Shown here piece after piece: positions 36,205 to 47,611 of a DNA stretch of 64,000 nt. The notes under the pieces were generated by a model, which had not been told where the DNA came from, ran no database searches, and saw only the letters and a program-made list of their open reading frames with translations. Position 1 is the first letter of the stretch. Each line of letters starts with the position of its first letter. Position numbers and translations under genes: made by a program. Origin of the DNA: Lucifuga dentata (Eukaryota > Chordata > Actinopteri > Ophidiiformes > Bythitidae); contig VXCM01000503.1 of the NCBI GenBank assembly GCA_014773175.1, positions 594,625-658,624 on the forward strand. The letters are read 5' to 3'.

Positions 36205-37111
36205 CCGTATATACTGGAGTATAGGCCAAATTTTTATTTTTTTTTTTTAACCAAATTTCACAACGCAAATCGGGGGGTCGTCTTATACATGAGTAATTCA
36301 AATTGGATCCTAGAGAACAAAATTTCCAGGGATGGAAATACTACCCATTACCACTCCCCATGGAAAATAGTGTAAATCATACCTTAAAATGATATATTTC
36401 CTGACTAAATGTCTTATCCAGAACATTTTGCGGCGATCCATCAGTTAGGTAATCAGCTGCTGAAATAAATATCATGTTTACCGGTACGTGGATTATTTTC
36501 AGAAAATCAGGTAATTTGCTAAACAAATAAATTGATGGAAAAACATCAGGGGGTCGGCTGAGGGAATTCCAAAACTCCATATGGAGGAATGTCCAGCACG
36601 TAGACAGACCCGCATCGACTCAGGTACAGGATAATTACTGAAAACACGTAATGGTGAGATTCTTAAGNTAGACAGACCCGCATCGACTCAGGTACAGGAT
36701 AATTACTGAAAACACGTAATGGTGAGATTCTTAAGAAAAAAGAAAAAAAAAATTCACCATAATTACACAAATAAATATGCTAAATAAGCACCTTGATAAT
36801 TATTGCTCATTTGTAAAACTTTCCTTACCTTCATCAATGCGATTCAGACGAGGAAGAGGAGTCTGGAAAACTTAATGTTAGCTAATGTCAGTTACGGTAA
36901 TCAGCTGTTTACTGGTACTGGTGGAGTATTTTCAGAAAATCAAGGAATACTATGACAATTCTCAGAAAAAAAACAGGTAATTTGCTAAATAAATAAAATT
37001 TTGGAACAATTTATTTTCTTTATTTTCGGGTTTCTCTAAAAATCTAAATTTGCAGGTCAAAATCGGGGGTTGGCTTATGGTCGAGATCGGCTTATAGTCG
37101 AGTGTATACGG
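36205..37111. mobile_element. TA-flanked DNA element directly upstream of the gene
   Basis: The left end CCGTATATACTGGAGTATAG and the right end (reverse complemented CCGTATACACTCGACTATAA) are inverted repeats flanked by TA (36203-36204, 37112-37113). The interior shows a CTTATA...GG-type motif pair at the ends and an internal duplicated block (TTTTCAGAAAATCA near 36495 and 36931). No transposase frame. About 67 bp are duplicated at the N (36668). Its right edge lies about 80 bp from the putative promoter of the gene. Confidence 0.65.
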
Positions 37112-37189
37112 TAGTTTATGATGATGTTTTTCTATAAATCTTTTATATTTTGATACATCATGAATACCGTTTTCCAGTGTGGTTTAAGA

Positions 37190-37296
37190 ATTCATCTCAT
37201 GCCTGTCATAGAGTGTTGAGTGTTGTGTGAGTGCATTCGGCTGACGTGCGACGATAGTAGGCAGGGTTGAGAGAGGCAGTAAGACCCAGAGGGGGG

Positions 37297-37343
<47 letters not shown>

Positions 37344-37497
37344 NTCCGGCTCTATGCGTTGCAGCTCGTGGCATTAGCGCACCAGTGTGTGTGCCTCAGC
37401 CTGCCGGTGCGAGTGTGTGTATCAGTGCTGCGTCCCCGTGTGTGTGAATGTGTGTGAGACTCCAGCTCTCTCTGTGCATACGACAGGTGGAGATGAC
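37190..37497 (+). promoter_or_regulatory. Probable promoter / 5' UTR of the unidentified gene
   Basis: This segment is richer in G, C and CpG than the surrounding AT-rich DNA. CpGs sit in the stretches around 37238-37255 and 37346-37440, separated by a (GA)n run (about 37297-37343) that contains one N. It lies directly upstream of the ATG at 37498 that begins a spliceable coding exon. I see no obvious TATA box, so a CpG/GA-type promoter and 5' UTR is an inference. A three-codon upstream ORF (ATG at 37493, then ACA TGA) overlaps the proposed start codon. The transcription start site cannot be placed from sequence alone. Confidence 0.45.
37297..37343. repeat. (GA)n tract in the putative 5' UTR/promoter
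   Basis: GA dinucleotides with one GATAGA interruption, ending at an N (37344). Confidence 0.9.
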
Positions 37498-37532
37498 ATG
37501 ACTGCGCTCGAGAAGAAGAAAGAGAAGGACTT
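37498..37532 (+). CDS. Coding exon 1 of an unrecognised gene (start codon to splice donor)
   Basis: The ATG at 37498 has G at -3 and A at +4, a fair start context. It opens a lysine- and glutamate-rich N-terminus, MTALEKKKEKD, and the exon ends in phase 2 (two bases of the next codon) at a GTAAGA donor at 37533. If unspliced, the frame would stop at the TAA that overlaps the donor, so splicing is required. Splicing to the acceptor at 37827 completes a leucine codon and keeps the frame open through exon 2. I do not recognise the protein. The charged N-terminus has no signal peptide, so a cytoplasmic or nuclear product is the natural reading. The upstream DNA is GC-enriched, as expected for a first exon. 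Confidence 0.55.
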
Positions 37533-37647
37533 GTAAGAGCTTATACACACACACAAACACTCAGCTGTTCCTCTGCATTCCCTCACACACACACATTTAG
37601 ATTCCATTATACCTCAGTTCATTCACCAAGATAAGCTGGCGAGAGAG

Positions 37648-37680
<33 letters not shown>

Positions 37681-37827
37681 TTGAGAATGCTGTTTTACCA
37701 GAACAGAGCTTATCACCGAGAACATGACAGCTGATTACATGTGTGTGCAGTGGACAGGTCAAACACACAAACACAGACAGAAACAAACACATACACAGGT
37801 TTTGACTGTTGCTTTTCGTGCCTTCAG

Positions 37828-37918
37828 ACGCGGTCAGCAAGTATTCCTGCATCCTGAGGAGAGTTCAGCTCCAACCCTGAGCACCAGACTGTCAACTACG
37901 CTGTTCGAACATCTCCAG
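37828..37918 (+). CDS. Coding exon 2 of the same unrecognised gene
   Basis: The exon follows a good acceptor (TTTTCGTGCCTTCAG, AG at 37826-37827) and ends in CAG before a GTAGGA donor at 37919. It is 91 nt long and takes the frame from phase 2 to phase 0. Its first base completes the leucine codon begun in exon 1, and it then encodes 30 codons with no stop, beginning RGQQVFLHPEESS and ending FEHLQ. Codon use and absence of repeats set it apart from the flanking sequence. The donor is followed within about 7 bases by a long (TTCTC)n pyrimidine array, which might influence splicing. No domain is recognisable; the Ser/Thr-rich middle looks disordered. Confidence 0.6.
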
Positions 37919-37925
37919 GTAGGAC

Positions 37926-37996
37926 TCTCTTCTCTTCTCTTCTCTTCTCTTCTCTTCTCTTCTCTTCTCTTCTCTTCTCTTCTCTTCTCTTCTCCA
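37926..37996. repeat. (TTCTC)n array next to the exon 2 donor
   Basis: Fourteen or so tandem TTCTC pentamers begin about 7 bases after the donor GT at 37919. Confidence 0.95.
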
Positions 37997-38159
37997 CCCT
38001 GTATAAAAACAGGATAAATCATGTCCTCTGCAACTCTTCCTATTTTTTCACTTCTCTTTTTTCTCTATTCTCCTTTTCTTTTTCTCTTTTTCCTTTTTTT
38101 TTCTCTTTTTCCTTTTTTTTTTAAAAAAAGGTAGAACACAATACAAGAATTAAGTCTCC

Positions 38160-38227
<68 letters not shown>

Positions 38228-38231
38228 CTCT
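38160..38231. repeat. (TTTC)n microsatellite
   Basis: Tetranucleotide array with a short (TC)n end. Confidence 0.95.
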
Positions 38232-38966
38232 CTCACACACACTGTCCTCTTGTTTTTCACTTGCATTCTCATATTGGGAACAATGAACTTTTCTCTGCTG
38301 AGGTAAGTTTCAACTCCTGTTGCTGCAGCTCTCTGTTGATTTAATAAGCGAGATACTTATTACGTGCCTAAGGGCAGTGAGCGTGTGTGTGTCATTGTGT
38401 GCGTGCATGCTTAAATGTGCGTGCGCGTGTGTGAGTGCGAGCTCAGATTAAAAGACGGAAACATAAAACATGAAACAGCCATAAACATGAAAGGGAGGAT
38501 ATTAAAGACGGACATTTTTGTTTGAATGGAAGAAGAGTGCATGTGCACATCTGTCTGCATGTGTATGTGTTGCTTTCGTTTGTATGTGTGTTTTCTCCTC
38601 ATTTCGACTGAGTTTGCATTTTGTGGTTGAAATCCCTGAAGGAGGAAGCTTATTTTGTACGGTCTGCATTTCTCCATCTTGTTCTGTCGCTCTGACTCTC
38701 TCTTTCTCAACTTCTTGGTGTTTCTGTGACTTATGTCATGCAGCTTTAAATCACTTCCTGCCTTTTTCGGTTTTGTCTGTTGTATCCACACATCTGCCAG
38801 CCAGCAGCATTTGTGTGTGTGAGAGTGCATGTGTGTGTGTGTGTTTTATAATGCAGAGGGATTTAATGCTGTTTGGCAGCAAAACAGAATGATGTTTGAT
38901 TGGCTGCCAGTGTCGACATTTTATGCACTGATCCAATTACCTTGATAGATGCACGCGCACGCATAG

Positions 38967-38968
<2 letters not shown>

Positions 38969-39008
<40 letters not shown>

Positions 39009-39010
39009 TC
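38969..39010. repeat. (CA)n microsatellite
   Basis: CA array with an AAACAC interruption. Confidence 0.9.
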
Positions 39011-39705
39011 ACTGAAACACCCATGAGTGAACACACATAAATGATGTATAACACACGCTCATTGAAATGCCTACAAGTGCTCTTAACATGGGTGACAAGT
39101 AACACACACACACAAATTTGCCATTCAAACATGGAAGAGATAAACAACCACATGGACCATATTTCCTCATCTCGTAAACATGAATACATTCTTGATCAAT
39201 ATTTTCTCTGTTTTGCAAGAACTGAGATCACTTTACATATTACATACTGCATGTATTATGTGTGTGTATTATATGTGTGTGTGTGTGGATTTGGTTGTGT
39301 GTGTATCTGAATAGGATTGGACAGTTCCACCACTTGAGCGACAAGGCAGGCTTTTCAAATGTGCTCCTTCTTAATTACGTTCTTTTGTGCGTTTGATTGC
39401 GTTGGTGTCTTTGGTGCATGCATGTGTGCGTGTGTATGTGTGTGTGTAATTCTGTAATGCCATCGTTAGAGAGTCAATATAGTTCTTAGTCAGCTTTCTT
39501 CTTACGCGTTTTCACAATGAGGTTACGCTGTTGAAAAACCTGCCCAGCTACATTCCTCTTCTTAACGTGTTTAGTGAACACGTTATTGCTCACAGCTCTT
39601 TGTAATAATGTCACCATTGCTGTAAAATGTGTGTGATGCCACTGCTGGTGAATCTGAATCTGAAAAGTGTGCAGCGCCACCTACAGGAGTTATACAATAC
39701 ACTAA

Positions 39706-40510
39706 TGCTGCATTTGACAGACCTTGGAAGTCTGAGTTTTCCCAGTCGGAAGTTCCGACTTCCGACATCAAAGCCATTCCAGCCAAACGTTTTTTTTTTT
39801 TTCTTTAATTTTTACAAATTTTTAATTAAATCCTCCAAACCATATACATAACACAAACAAAACAAGAGCAGGATAAACAAAAAATAAATAAATAAATAAA
39901 AGAGAAAATCATATTGGTATTGTATTGGCGATGGTATTGTGGAACAGGATGTTCCAGCCAAATGTAAACAAAAACAGCATGGCTGAACACCAATAAATAC
40001 TGTAAGATTAAATAAACTTAGTAACAAATGGTTAACTAAAATAAAGTTAGATTAGTTGTGTTGTTTTACAATGATATTATTTACAGTGGGTATCAAACAT
40101 TTGTGCAGAGAAGTAATATTCTGAAATTATTTACACTTACGTATCAATGGCAAACAGTTATTATACACTATAGATAGTTAACTTGCCGATATATTTTGAT
40201 CTTTTTATTTCAATGTCACGTAAGAAAAAATACTTTATTCGCCTGTTAGCTGATCATTTCCATTCACAAAGCTCGCNTCAATGTCACGTAAGAAAAAATA
40301 CTTTATTCGCCTGTTAGCTGATCATTTCCATTCACAAAGCTCGCTTACACAGGTGACGCCATGTTGAGTGACGTCATACTCTTGAAGTCAAGGGAGATAA
40401 TTTTGGTCCAAGTTTCCCAGTCAGAGCTCCGACTTCAAATGCCATTCCAACACATTTTTCCAAGTCGGGAGTTGGAAAAATCCAAATTCCGAGGTCTGTC
40501 GAATGCAGCA
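39706..40510. mobile_element. MITE with long inverted ends in intron 2
   Basis: The left end TGCTGCATTTGACAGACC and the right end (reverse complemented TGCTGCATTCGACAGACCTC) are inverted repeats, and the similarity extends inwards through CCCAGTCGGAAGTTCCGACT-like blocks. No coding sequence; the target duplication is unclear. It contains a nested retroposon and an N-associated duplication (40277). Confidence 0.65.
39790..39951 (-). mobile_element. Retroposed fragment with 13-bp target duplication, nested in the MITE
   Basis: TTCCAGCCAAACG (39777-39789) and TTCCAGCCAAATG (39952-39964) flank an insert starting with a T run, i.e. a poly(A)-tailed retroposon on the minus strand. The insert is about 160 bp and AT-rich, and looks like a LINE or transcript 3' end. 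Confidence 0.65.
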
Positions 40511-41369
40511 TATGTCTTGATGGTACAATTAGAAGATAATCTTGGCCTTTATATTAACTCTGTGGAGGACATGATGGTTTCTTTTCTGTTTTTAACTGTT
40601 TGTTCATTAGCAGAATGCAGCAAATTCACCACCATTGTTAATGTACTTTATGGTTTGACGCATAACTTTTAAACTGTGAAAAGTAAATTTTTTTCCTGGA
40701 TTTCTTGGTTGAAGACAATCTATCAGTATGGACCATGTCCATTGAAGCCGAAAAAAATGTTCCAACATTTTTACATAACAGTTTTCATCACTTTTCTTCA
40801 GATTTTACACACTCCATCAGATTTGATAGATATTTGGATGAGACTAAAAACCTCCTAATTTACTGTTTAGGGTATTCCATACCACATAATCGGTTGTCAA
40901 GAACACATTGTGCATTTGTAGCCAAATGTACATGATATTCCTGCAAACTTGACAGCTTTTTGTCTTTTGATGGCGCCACATATAGTGACAAATTAGTAGT
41001 AATGAATCTGACTTACCTAAAGATTTTTCCACAGTTTGTCCTTATATGAAGCCCTAATATTTCTGGACAGTTTCTATTTTTTCTTAAAAAAAAAAAAAAA
41101 AAATTTAAAAAATTATCATATTCACCACCAGTCAATCAGCATAATTTCCTGTCACTGTATATTTTAATGCAGATGATAAACTTGTAACTCTTTCTTTTAC
41201 TAAACTAAAATAACCAATTTAGAGGATTTTGCAGCCTTGGTGTTGGTTTACACTCTTTGAGATGTTTCTCATTTATTTTACTCATTTTCTTGGATGGACA
41301 AGTTCACAGATTATCCATTATCCATCATTAATGTAACTCTTTATTCTTATTCTCTGTTTATTTGTTTAG

Positions 41370-41419
<50 letters not shown>

Positions 41420-43801
41420 TTGTACTTGTGTTCAAGTAATTTTCTTTTGCCATTGCAATGATACGATTGCACAGTATGTTGGAGTGCATGCAAATATGTG
41501 TGTGTGTTGTCATTCTTATGTGTGTGTGAGTCAATGATGCATCTGAAAGCATCAGGTTAAGCTCCGCTCAGTCTCCAGTAGAACAGATGTGAGGATTACG
41601 TTGTCAGGGAACAGGGGTTGTGCTTACATGCATGTGTATTTGTGATTGTGAAAGAAACAAACAAACAAAAAAAATAGATATGCGTTTGAATTTTTGCATA
41701 AATTTATTTGTATATTCCTTGAAATCTGTATCTCTACGTGAGGTGCGGGTGTGAGGATTTCAGCATGTTTGGATATGTTTAATTGGGCGTGTTTAATTGA
41801 CATCGCCTCCTCACATTCTTCTGCAGGCCCTCTCATTTTCACTCCTTCCCTGTCATTTAGCCACACCACAGATGTCTCCACATTTTCTTGTCATTCAGTA
41901 ATGATAATGTGTCGGCTTGGTGAAGCAAAGGAAAATTCTGGGCAGAATCTTGGATCATAAAAATGCCTTTTGAGTTCATTTCAACAAACACACAACGGCA
42001 CAATAATTAATTCTTTGTGTGTGTGTGTGTGTGGCTACTCTTTGTGCTTTTGCAGCTTAGTCTTGATTTCCTGAACAACTGGGGTTCATAGAATAACTTT
42101 TCCCTACCAAATGTGCATGTGTACATACATGCGTGTGCGTCTAGGAAACACATATGCCACAGATAGTTGAAGTCCCCCTGCTAATATACCCTTGAGCAAA
42201 ATGCTGAATATCTGTCACCTTCAAGACTGCTGATCTTTGCCCTGCCTTGCCTGAGGGGAAATGTAAGCACAGTGTGTGTTTCTGCCTGCCCATGCTTCAT
42301 GCCTGTCCTTTTGTCTGATTTTTTTTAAAATTCTGATCTGATCAAAAAAAGATTTGAAGTTTTGAAGCCAAATCACAGTTGGTGCTACCATGTATGTTTG
42401 TTTTGTATTTCTCTTTTCAGTTGCCATGTGATTGTGATTTAGCTTGAAAACTGACATATATAGACAGAAAAGTGACATTTATCTTCTATCTTTTTATCTA
42501 ATCAGATATATTGTACCTGAGCTGGTTGGTGTTAACTTGCTCATATGTGCAACAACAGGACACATGGCTGAGCTGATTTAGCCTGATTGATCTTTTGATT
42601 ACATGGCTGTCTCTTAAGTAGACATTAGACACAAGTCAATGAGTCAAAAAAGATCCAATACTGTTTGAAAAATTGAACAGGAACACAGTCACAGAGAAAA
42701 AAAGGTAAATAGATTCTGTTTTGGCTCCCAGCAAATAAACATTTAATGTCAGTAAAAAATGAGAGTAGGAAAATTTCAACTGTTCAAAAACTGCTTGAAC
42801 CAGAGGCCATGCACCAGCAACAACCCTTTCATCGGTGAAAGATGTCATGAAGAAATGAAAAGCTATTGCTTTGACATGTGAGACCTTCCATGTACTCAGT
42901 TATTCTACTTTTTCATCCGTGTGAATATCTTCCAGTCTACCGGAGGTGCAGCAGTCAGCGTCACATTCAAAACCTGACATTTAGCCAAGCATATACAGAC
43001 TAGAGCCCATTGTTTGTGAGCCATCAACACTTTAAATCAATGTATGCTCACTGTCAGCAGACTAGTGACCCAGTGTGTTTGGTAGGTAGCCAACCACTTT
43101 AGTGTACAGTAGTAAAGCACCCATCACAGGCCAAATGGACAGAAACCCATTTGGCAACAGTGTGTAACAGCAAATCCATCAGCAGAAGAAGACTGAAATG
43201 GATGATAAGAAATATTCAGTGACAACAGAATTTTGTGCACATAATGCATTTGTATTAATGCACTTTTCATTTAGGTAAAAACCTTCAGCGTGCAACATCG
43301 CATGCATATTCAAAAAGGCCTCAGTGTACTTTAAAAGACATAAGACGAAGAAGAACACACAGCAGAATAATAACATTGTTCATATGCAACAAGAATGGTT
43401 GGATCTGTAATGTCACAGTGATGCAGAGCTACAAAAATTCTGCAGGTCAAACTGTTTTATTTTTTTTTTCCACCTGTCTGTATATATAGTTGTAGTGTAT
43501 GCAAGACTGGCACACATTGAGTACATACACAATTTAATCTTGCAACAAACAGGTTGCATGCTTGTGCGTATGTGAGTGTATGTGTGTGTTCATGAGCCAC
43601 CACTCATCCTCTTTGTAGGAGTTCCCTAACATGTTTATTTATATGTAAGTTTAAATCTGTCAAAGAGGAGGATCACCATGAGGGAGAGAGAGAAAAACAG
43701 AGACAAATGGGACTAAAAATGCACTAAGCCCATCAGGCCCGTTCAAATCTCTAGGACGGCAGATAGGTCAAGCAGTCAGTGTCCATAAAGTGAGCTCTGA
43801 G
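40511..43801. other. Intron 2 interior, nothing coding seen
   Basis: AT-rich intronic sequence with one TG array. A minus-strand frame at 42636-42848 is unexplained but has no recognised motif. Confidence 0.5.
41374..41417. repeat. (TG)n microsatellite in intron 2
   Basis: Uninterrupted TG array. Confidence 0.95.
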
Positions 43802-44071
43802 TCACAATTTCCTCTTTGGTTTGATTGCATTGATCACTGGAGGCAAGAATCCAACTGTTGAGACCAAGATCTCTCCCCCAGCAGCATCCTTATATGAAAC
43901 ATCAATGGATGTGATGTTGGTAGAATAAGAGATGAGGTGTGATATGGATTATGTAGTAGCTGTAGCAGAGGACAGTGAACAGTGAGCTTGACAGCTGAAA
44001 CAGATCACCGAGGTGGTGATGCTAATACTTAAAGCTGAGCTGATGCATCCGCTGATCCAGAGCAGAATAGA
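43802..44071 (-). pseudogene. Possible coding remnant on the minus strand, interrupted by one stop
   Basis: Read on the minus strand, a candidate acceptor (CTTTTTCACACAG) precedes an open frame from 44071 that runs through hydrophobic sequence including LSISITTSVICFSC. A TAA stop falls at 43951-43949, and the same frame then stays open for 48 more codons, including DVSYKDAAGGEILVSTVGF, to a TGA at 43804-43802. The first half resembles a transmembrane segment and is faintly reminiscent of the fourth membrane segment of MS4A-type tetraspan proteins. That resemblance is weak and I would not name a gene on it. It could be a decayed gene, a real 3' exon whose stop is avoided by splicing, or chance. 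No flanking repeat explains it. Confidence 0.27.
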
Positions 44072-46045
44072 CTGTGTGAAAAAGCTTGCAGGCTTTGCTT
44101 TAGTTATTTGGTAAATAAAAGTAACCAGATGATTATAGTGTAGAACTTTAAAAAATATACACATTGGAAGCGTAAGTGTATGATTTATGACAATGATTTG
44201 ATGGATTTGTGAAACATGAAATAATTTTCTTTGCATGTGCTTTTGCAATTTAGCTGGCTGGATTCAGCCTGTTTGGTTAAGATTTAAAACATTTAAACGG
44301 TATTTGGAATTTTAATTTCTTACTGGACTTTATCCACTCTCAGTTTAGTGATTTAAAGTTAATTACTCAGGCTTTGCATTAGTCATGACAGTCTATGCCC
44401 TTCACCCTCTCTCTCATCTTTTCTCCCTGTTGTATCCATTCCAAAGCTCACAGTTAAAAATGCACTCATTTGATCTGAATATATTTTTTAACATTCTCTA
44501 AAATTCATTTAAAGACTCATGATTTGAAATTAAGAATTAAATTAAATTAAGAATACTCTCAAATTAAGAATACTTAAAATCTGTTCTGTCGCTACTGATT
44601 TAACATGACAATGGGTTTTGAAGCTGAATCTGCTTTTTGCTTTTAACTGACTTCAGGGCTGCTTCATTAAGAATCTTCTTCAGATCTTTTCATTATGATT
44701 AAAATGACTAATTCTTTATAGCTGCTCCAAATGTCTTAATAGGAGCTAATACAGTATTTATTTTAGCTTGTTTCCTTTTGTGGTGTTTTTTGCTCAGGGC
44801 TTACATGGCTGAATGATGTAAATCCAAAACCAGGGAAGAGTGTGTTTTACATTACAGTAGTGCAGCATTGTGTGCTGTATTGTTCAAAGCAATGAGCAAA
44901 AATGTACACATATAGAACCTGCTGGGCTTCTCCTGCCACTTCAAATCACATATTCTGATAAATGACCGCCAACACAAGGGCACCTTCACTTCACAGCAAA
45001 CATGCGAGAGTGGTGTATACGCACGTGTGTGCGTGCGTGCGTGCGTGTGTGCGTGCGTGTGTCAGTGTTTTTTCTTTGATAAATGGAATGTATTATTCAC
45101 TGCTGCTGAATTTTATCTCAAGTGGATCCCTGCAGGGTATTGAGCAAGCGCTTTCAGTGTGTGTATGTGTGTGCGTGTGTGCACATACGTGTCCTATCTA
45201 CAGTTCACTCCCCTATATGTACTTAGCGCAGGTAAATATGCGGTGATACTGTATATTTGTGTTAGTGTAAGTGTCCTTCTGACTTGCCAAGCTCCAAGGA
45301 GTAGGAGTGGACATTTGGTGCTGTATAGCTATACATCCTATATACATTAAACATCGGCTGTCTATGGGCTGATTTAATCTATTTAAATAAAAGGAATATG
45401 GAAGCAGGAGCTTGCGGACAGACTGAGAGGCAGCACACGGGCATTTATGTTTGTTAATCTGCATCTTGCTTTAGCTTCTTTTTGTTTTGGCTGTTATGTC
45501 ATGATGCACTATCTTATAATTTTCTGCCATGTTGTTGTCTGTTAAATATTTTTTTTTTTTTTTTTTTTTTTGCCTAAATCACATTTCTTCTCTGAACATT
45601 AAATATTTGACAGACAGCAGCGTGAATATGAAAACTAGACCAAACATTTGCACCCATATAAAGTTAAAAAAAAAAAGTTAGCAAGTCTTTCTGCATGGCT
45701 ACATGTAGCCATTGCAGCCATGATCTGCCATCTTTCTAAACCCCAAACTTTTCAACTATTAAAAATTACATTTATACATTTTTGGTCTTAAGAATACATC
45801 ACTTCTAGTTGTTCCATTAAAAATACTTCAGTGAGACCAGATTTATGCCATTTGAGAATCAATTGTACCTGGATCTGGATCAAGTCTGAACGCAACCACA
45901 CACACAATTCAGCTCTTTGTGCTCTGACCGTGGAGGTGTTGCAGACATAAAGCATGATTCACAACTGCACGTCCTTTTTTTTTTTCCAAATTTAATTTAT
46001 TTAGAAATTAATTTTTGTAGATATTTTATGTCACGAGAGCTGCTC
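44072..46045. other. Intron 2 interior, nothing coding seen
   Basis: AT-rich sequence with a (GTGC)n-type array at 45018-45062 and a poly(T) tract at 45550-45572. Confidence 0.5.
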
Positions 46046-46706
46046 TGTTATGATCTAGAGGCTCTCTCCCTCGTGGATGCTCCTGTGTGCTTTCCCCCCT
46101 CCCTTCCTGAGTTGTTAGTTCTCAGCTGTAGCTAATCCTGTCATTTAGCGCTCCACTATTTTAGTGGCAGTTTGTCCGGTGTTCAGTGCCTGATTGTCAT
46201 TCCGACACCGATCAGCTCTCCAGTGCCTCTCTGTACTCTGAGCGTCTCCATCCTTTCGCCACCTGTCTGGTTTGTTTGCTGGTCTTTCTGCTCATTGTTT
46301 CCCTGTGAATCAGTTTTTTGTTAGTACCTTTTTTCTCCGTTGTTGGTTGAAACTCTCCCTCGAAAATTATTCGACTTGCTAGTTTTTTTTATTTTCCTTT
46401 AATCAAATCTCGTGTAGGTTTTGCCTTTTGTTGTTTGTTTTTCCTTATTGTTTGATGTTTGTGTGCCATACATTCATAGGCATCGTTTCATGTTTATCTG
46501 TGCATGACGTCAGACGCTGATTTATGTTAATTCCGGACTGGGCGTGTCATTCTTTGTATCGTTATTAGTTCTCTAGTCTGGCTTGACTGTATTAGTTTTT
46601 GCTTGGTTTTTTCTGTTTCTCACTTAGTGTATTTAATACAAATTGTTCTTACCAAGCTTTTCTTTGTGGTGTCTGCTTTTGGGTTCTTGATATTATACCT
46701 GTTACA
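46046..46706 (+). mobile_element. LTR-like block (possible solo LTR)
   Basis: It begins TGTTATG and ends CTGTTACA, so has TG...CA ends with a short inverted terminus. The interior is pyrimidine-rich and non-coding, and near the end it has GTCTGCTTTTGGGTTC, similar to the end of the 12853-13375 block. Target duplication is not convincing. A TTAA-element copy begins just to its right. Confidence 0.4.
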
Positions 46707-46735
46707 ATTTTAAAATAAATTTGGCAGTGTCTGAA

Positions 46736-47282
46736 AGCACCATACCGGCAATTGTGTGTTTAAACTCAATAGATACTTCCCATATATATTTTACGTTACT
46801 GACAATTTCCAAAACATAAAATATTTTAGTTTCTTGTTATTTTGCCAGATCTTTCAAAATCAAATGTCCAGGTTTTACACACACCTTAAATTCCAGCATT
46901 TCGACTGCTGACACTTTGCACAATTGCAAAAGACACCAGGCATTTTAATTTCTCGGTAAAAGCCATCTCTTCCTGGGACTGTATTCCCTGACAGAAACTT
47001 ATATTGTCTTCCATGCCGCTCCGTGTGCTGCTCTGTGTTGGATCAGTTAATAAAGTTACATTGACCAAAAAAAACTTAGTGGACGTGTTTGCTGTGATGT
47101 ACCTATTTCAAGTCTCTACAAGATGATTTTAATAATATACTGGAATGAACTGAAACCAATGGCAGTGTGGAAAGAAAAAATTCTAGAATTTACTGCTAAA
47201 GTAGTATATTTTGGGAAATGACTGTTAGTAATATAACGTGTATATATTGGGCTCAGACATGTAAAGTCACCAGTATTGCCCT
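46736..47282. mobile_element. TTAA-flanked family R2, copy C
   Basis: About 550 bp aligned along its length to copies B and D (shared blocks near ATTTTAATTTCTC, GGGACT.TATTCCCTG and TGGAATGAACTGAAACC). The right TTAA is at 47283-47286; the left end is decayed (TGAA instead of TTAA, AGCACCATACCGG for the terminus). It abuts an LTR-like block on its left. Confidence 0.7.
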
Positions 47283-47611
47283 TTAAGAACAGCCCCCACA
47301 AAGAAGACCAATGAGCAGCTGAATATCTTTTTAAAAAAATATGTAAAAACCATACATCTCCAGCCTCTATCCATCTGTATTACATCATGTTATGTCACGT
47401 CATTTAGGAGTTCGACGATATCAAAGTAGAAGCTTGTTGCTAAATTTGTCAAAAAATTGATTCATTGACACTCTACTTCACAAAAGTTTGAACAGTTCTT
47501 CACAGTTGTTTAAACCAGTGATTATAGCTATATAAAACTTCTGGTGGGTGTCCTGCCCACACTGCTGTTATAAAAAGAGTAGATGGTTTTCTCTTCATCT
47601 GGCATCTGCAG

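Noticed and set aside
42636..42848. Minus-strand frame MTSFTDERVVAGAW...
   Set aside because: No splice context or recognised motif; noted only as intronic sequence.
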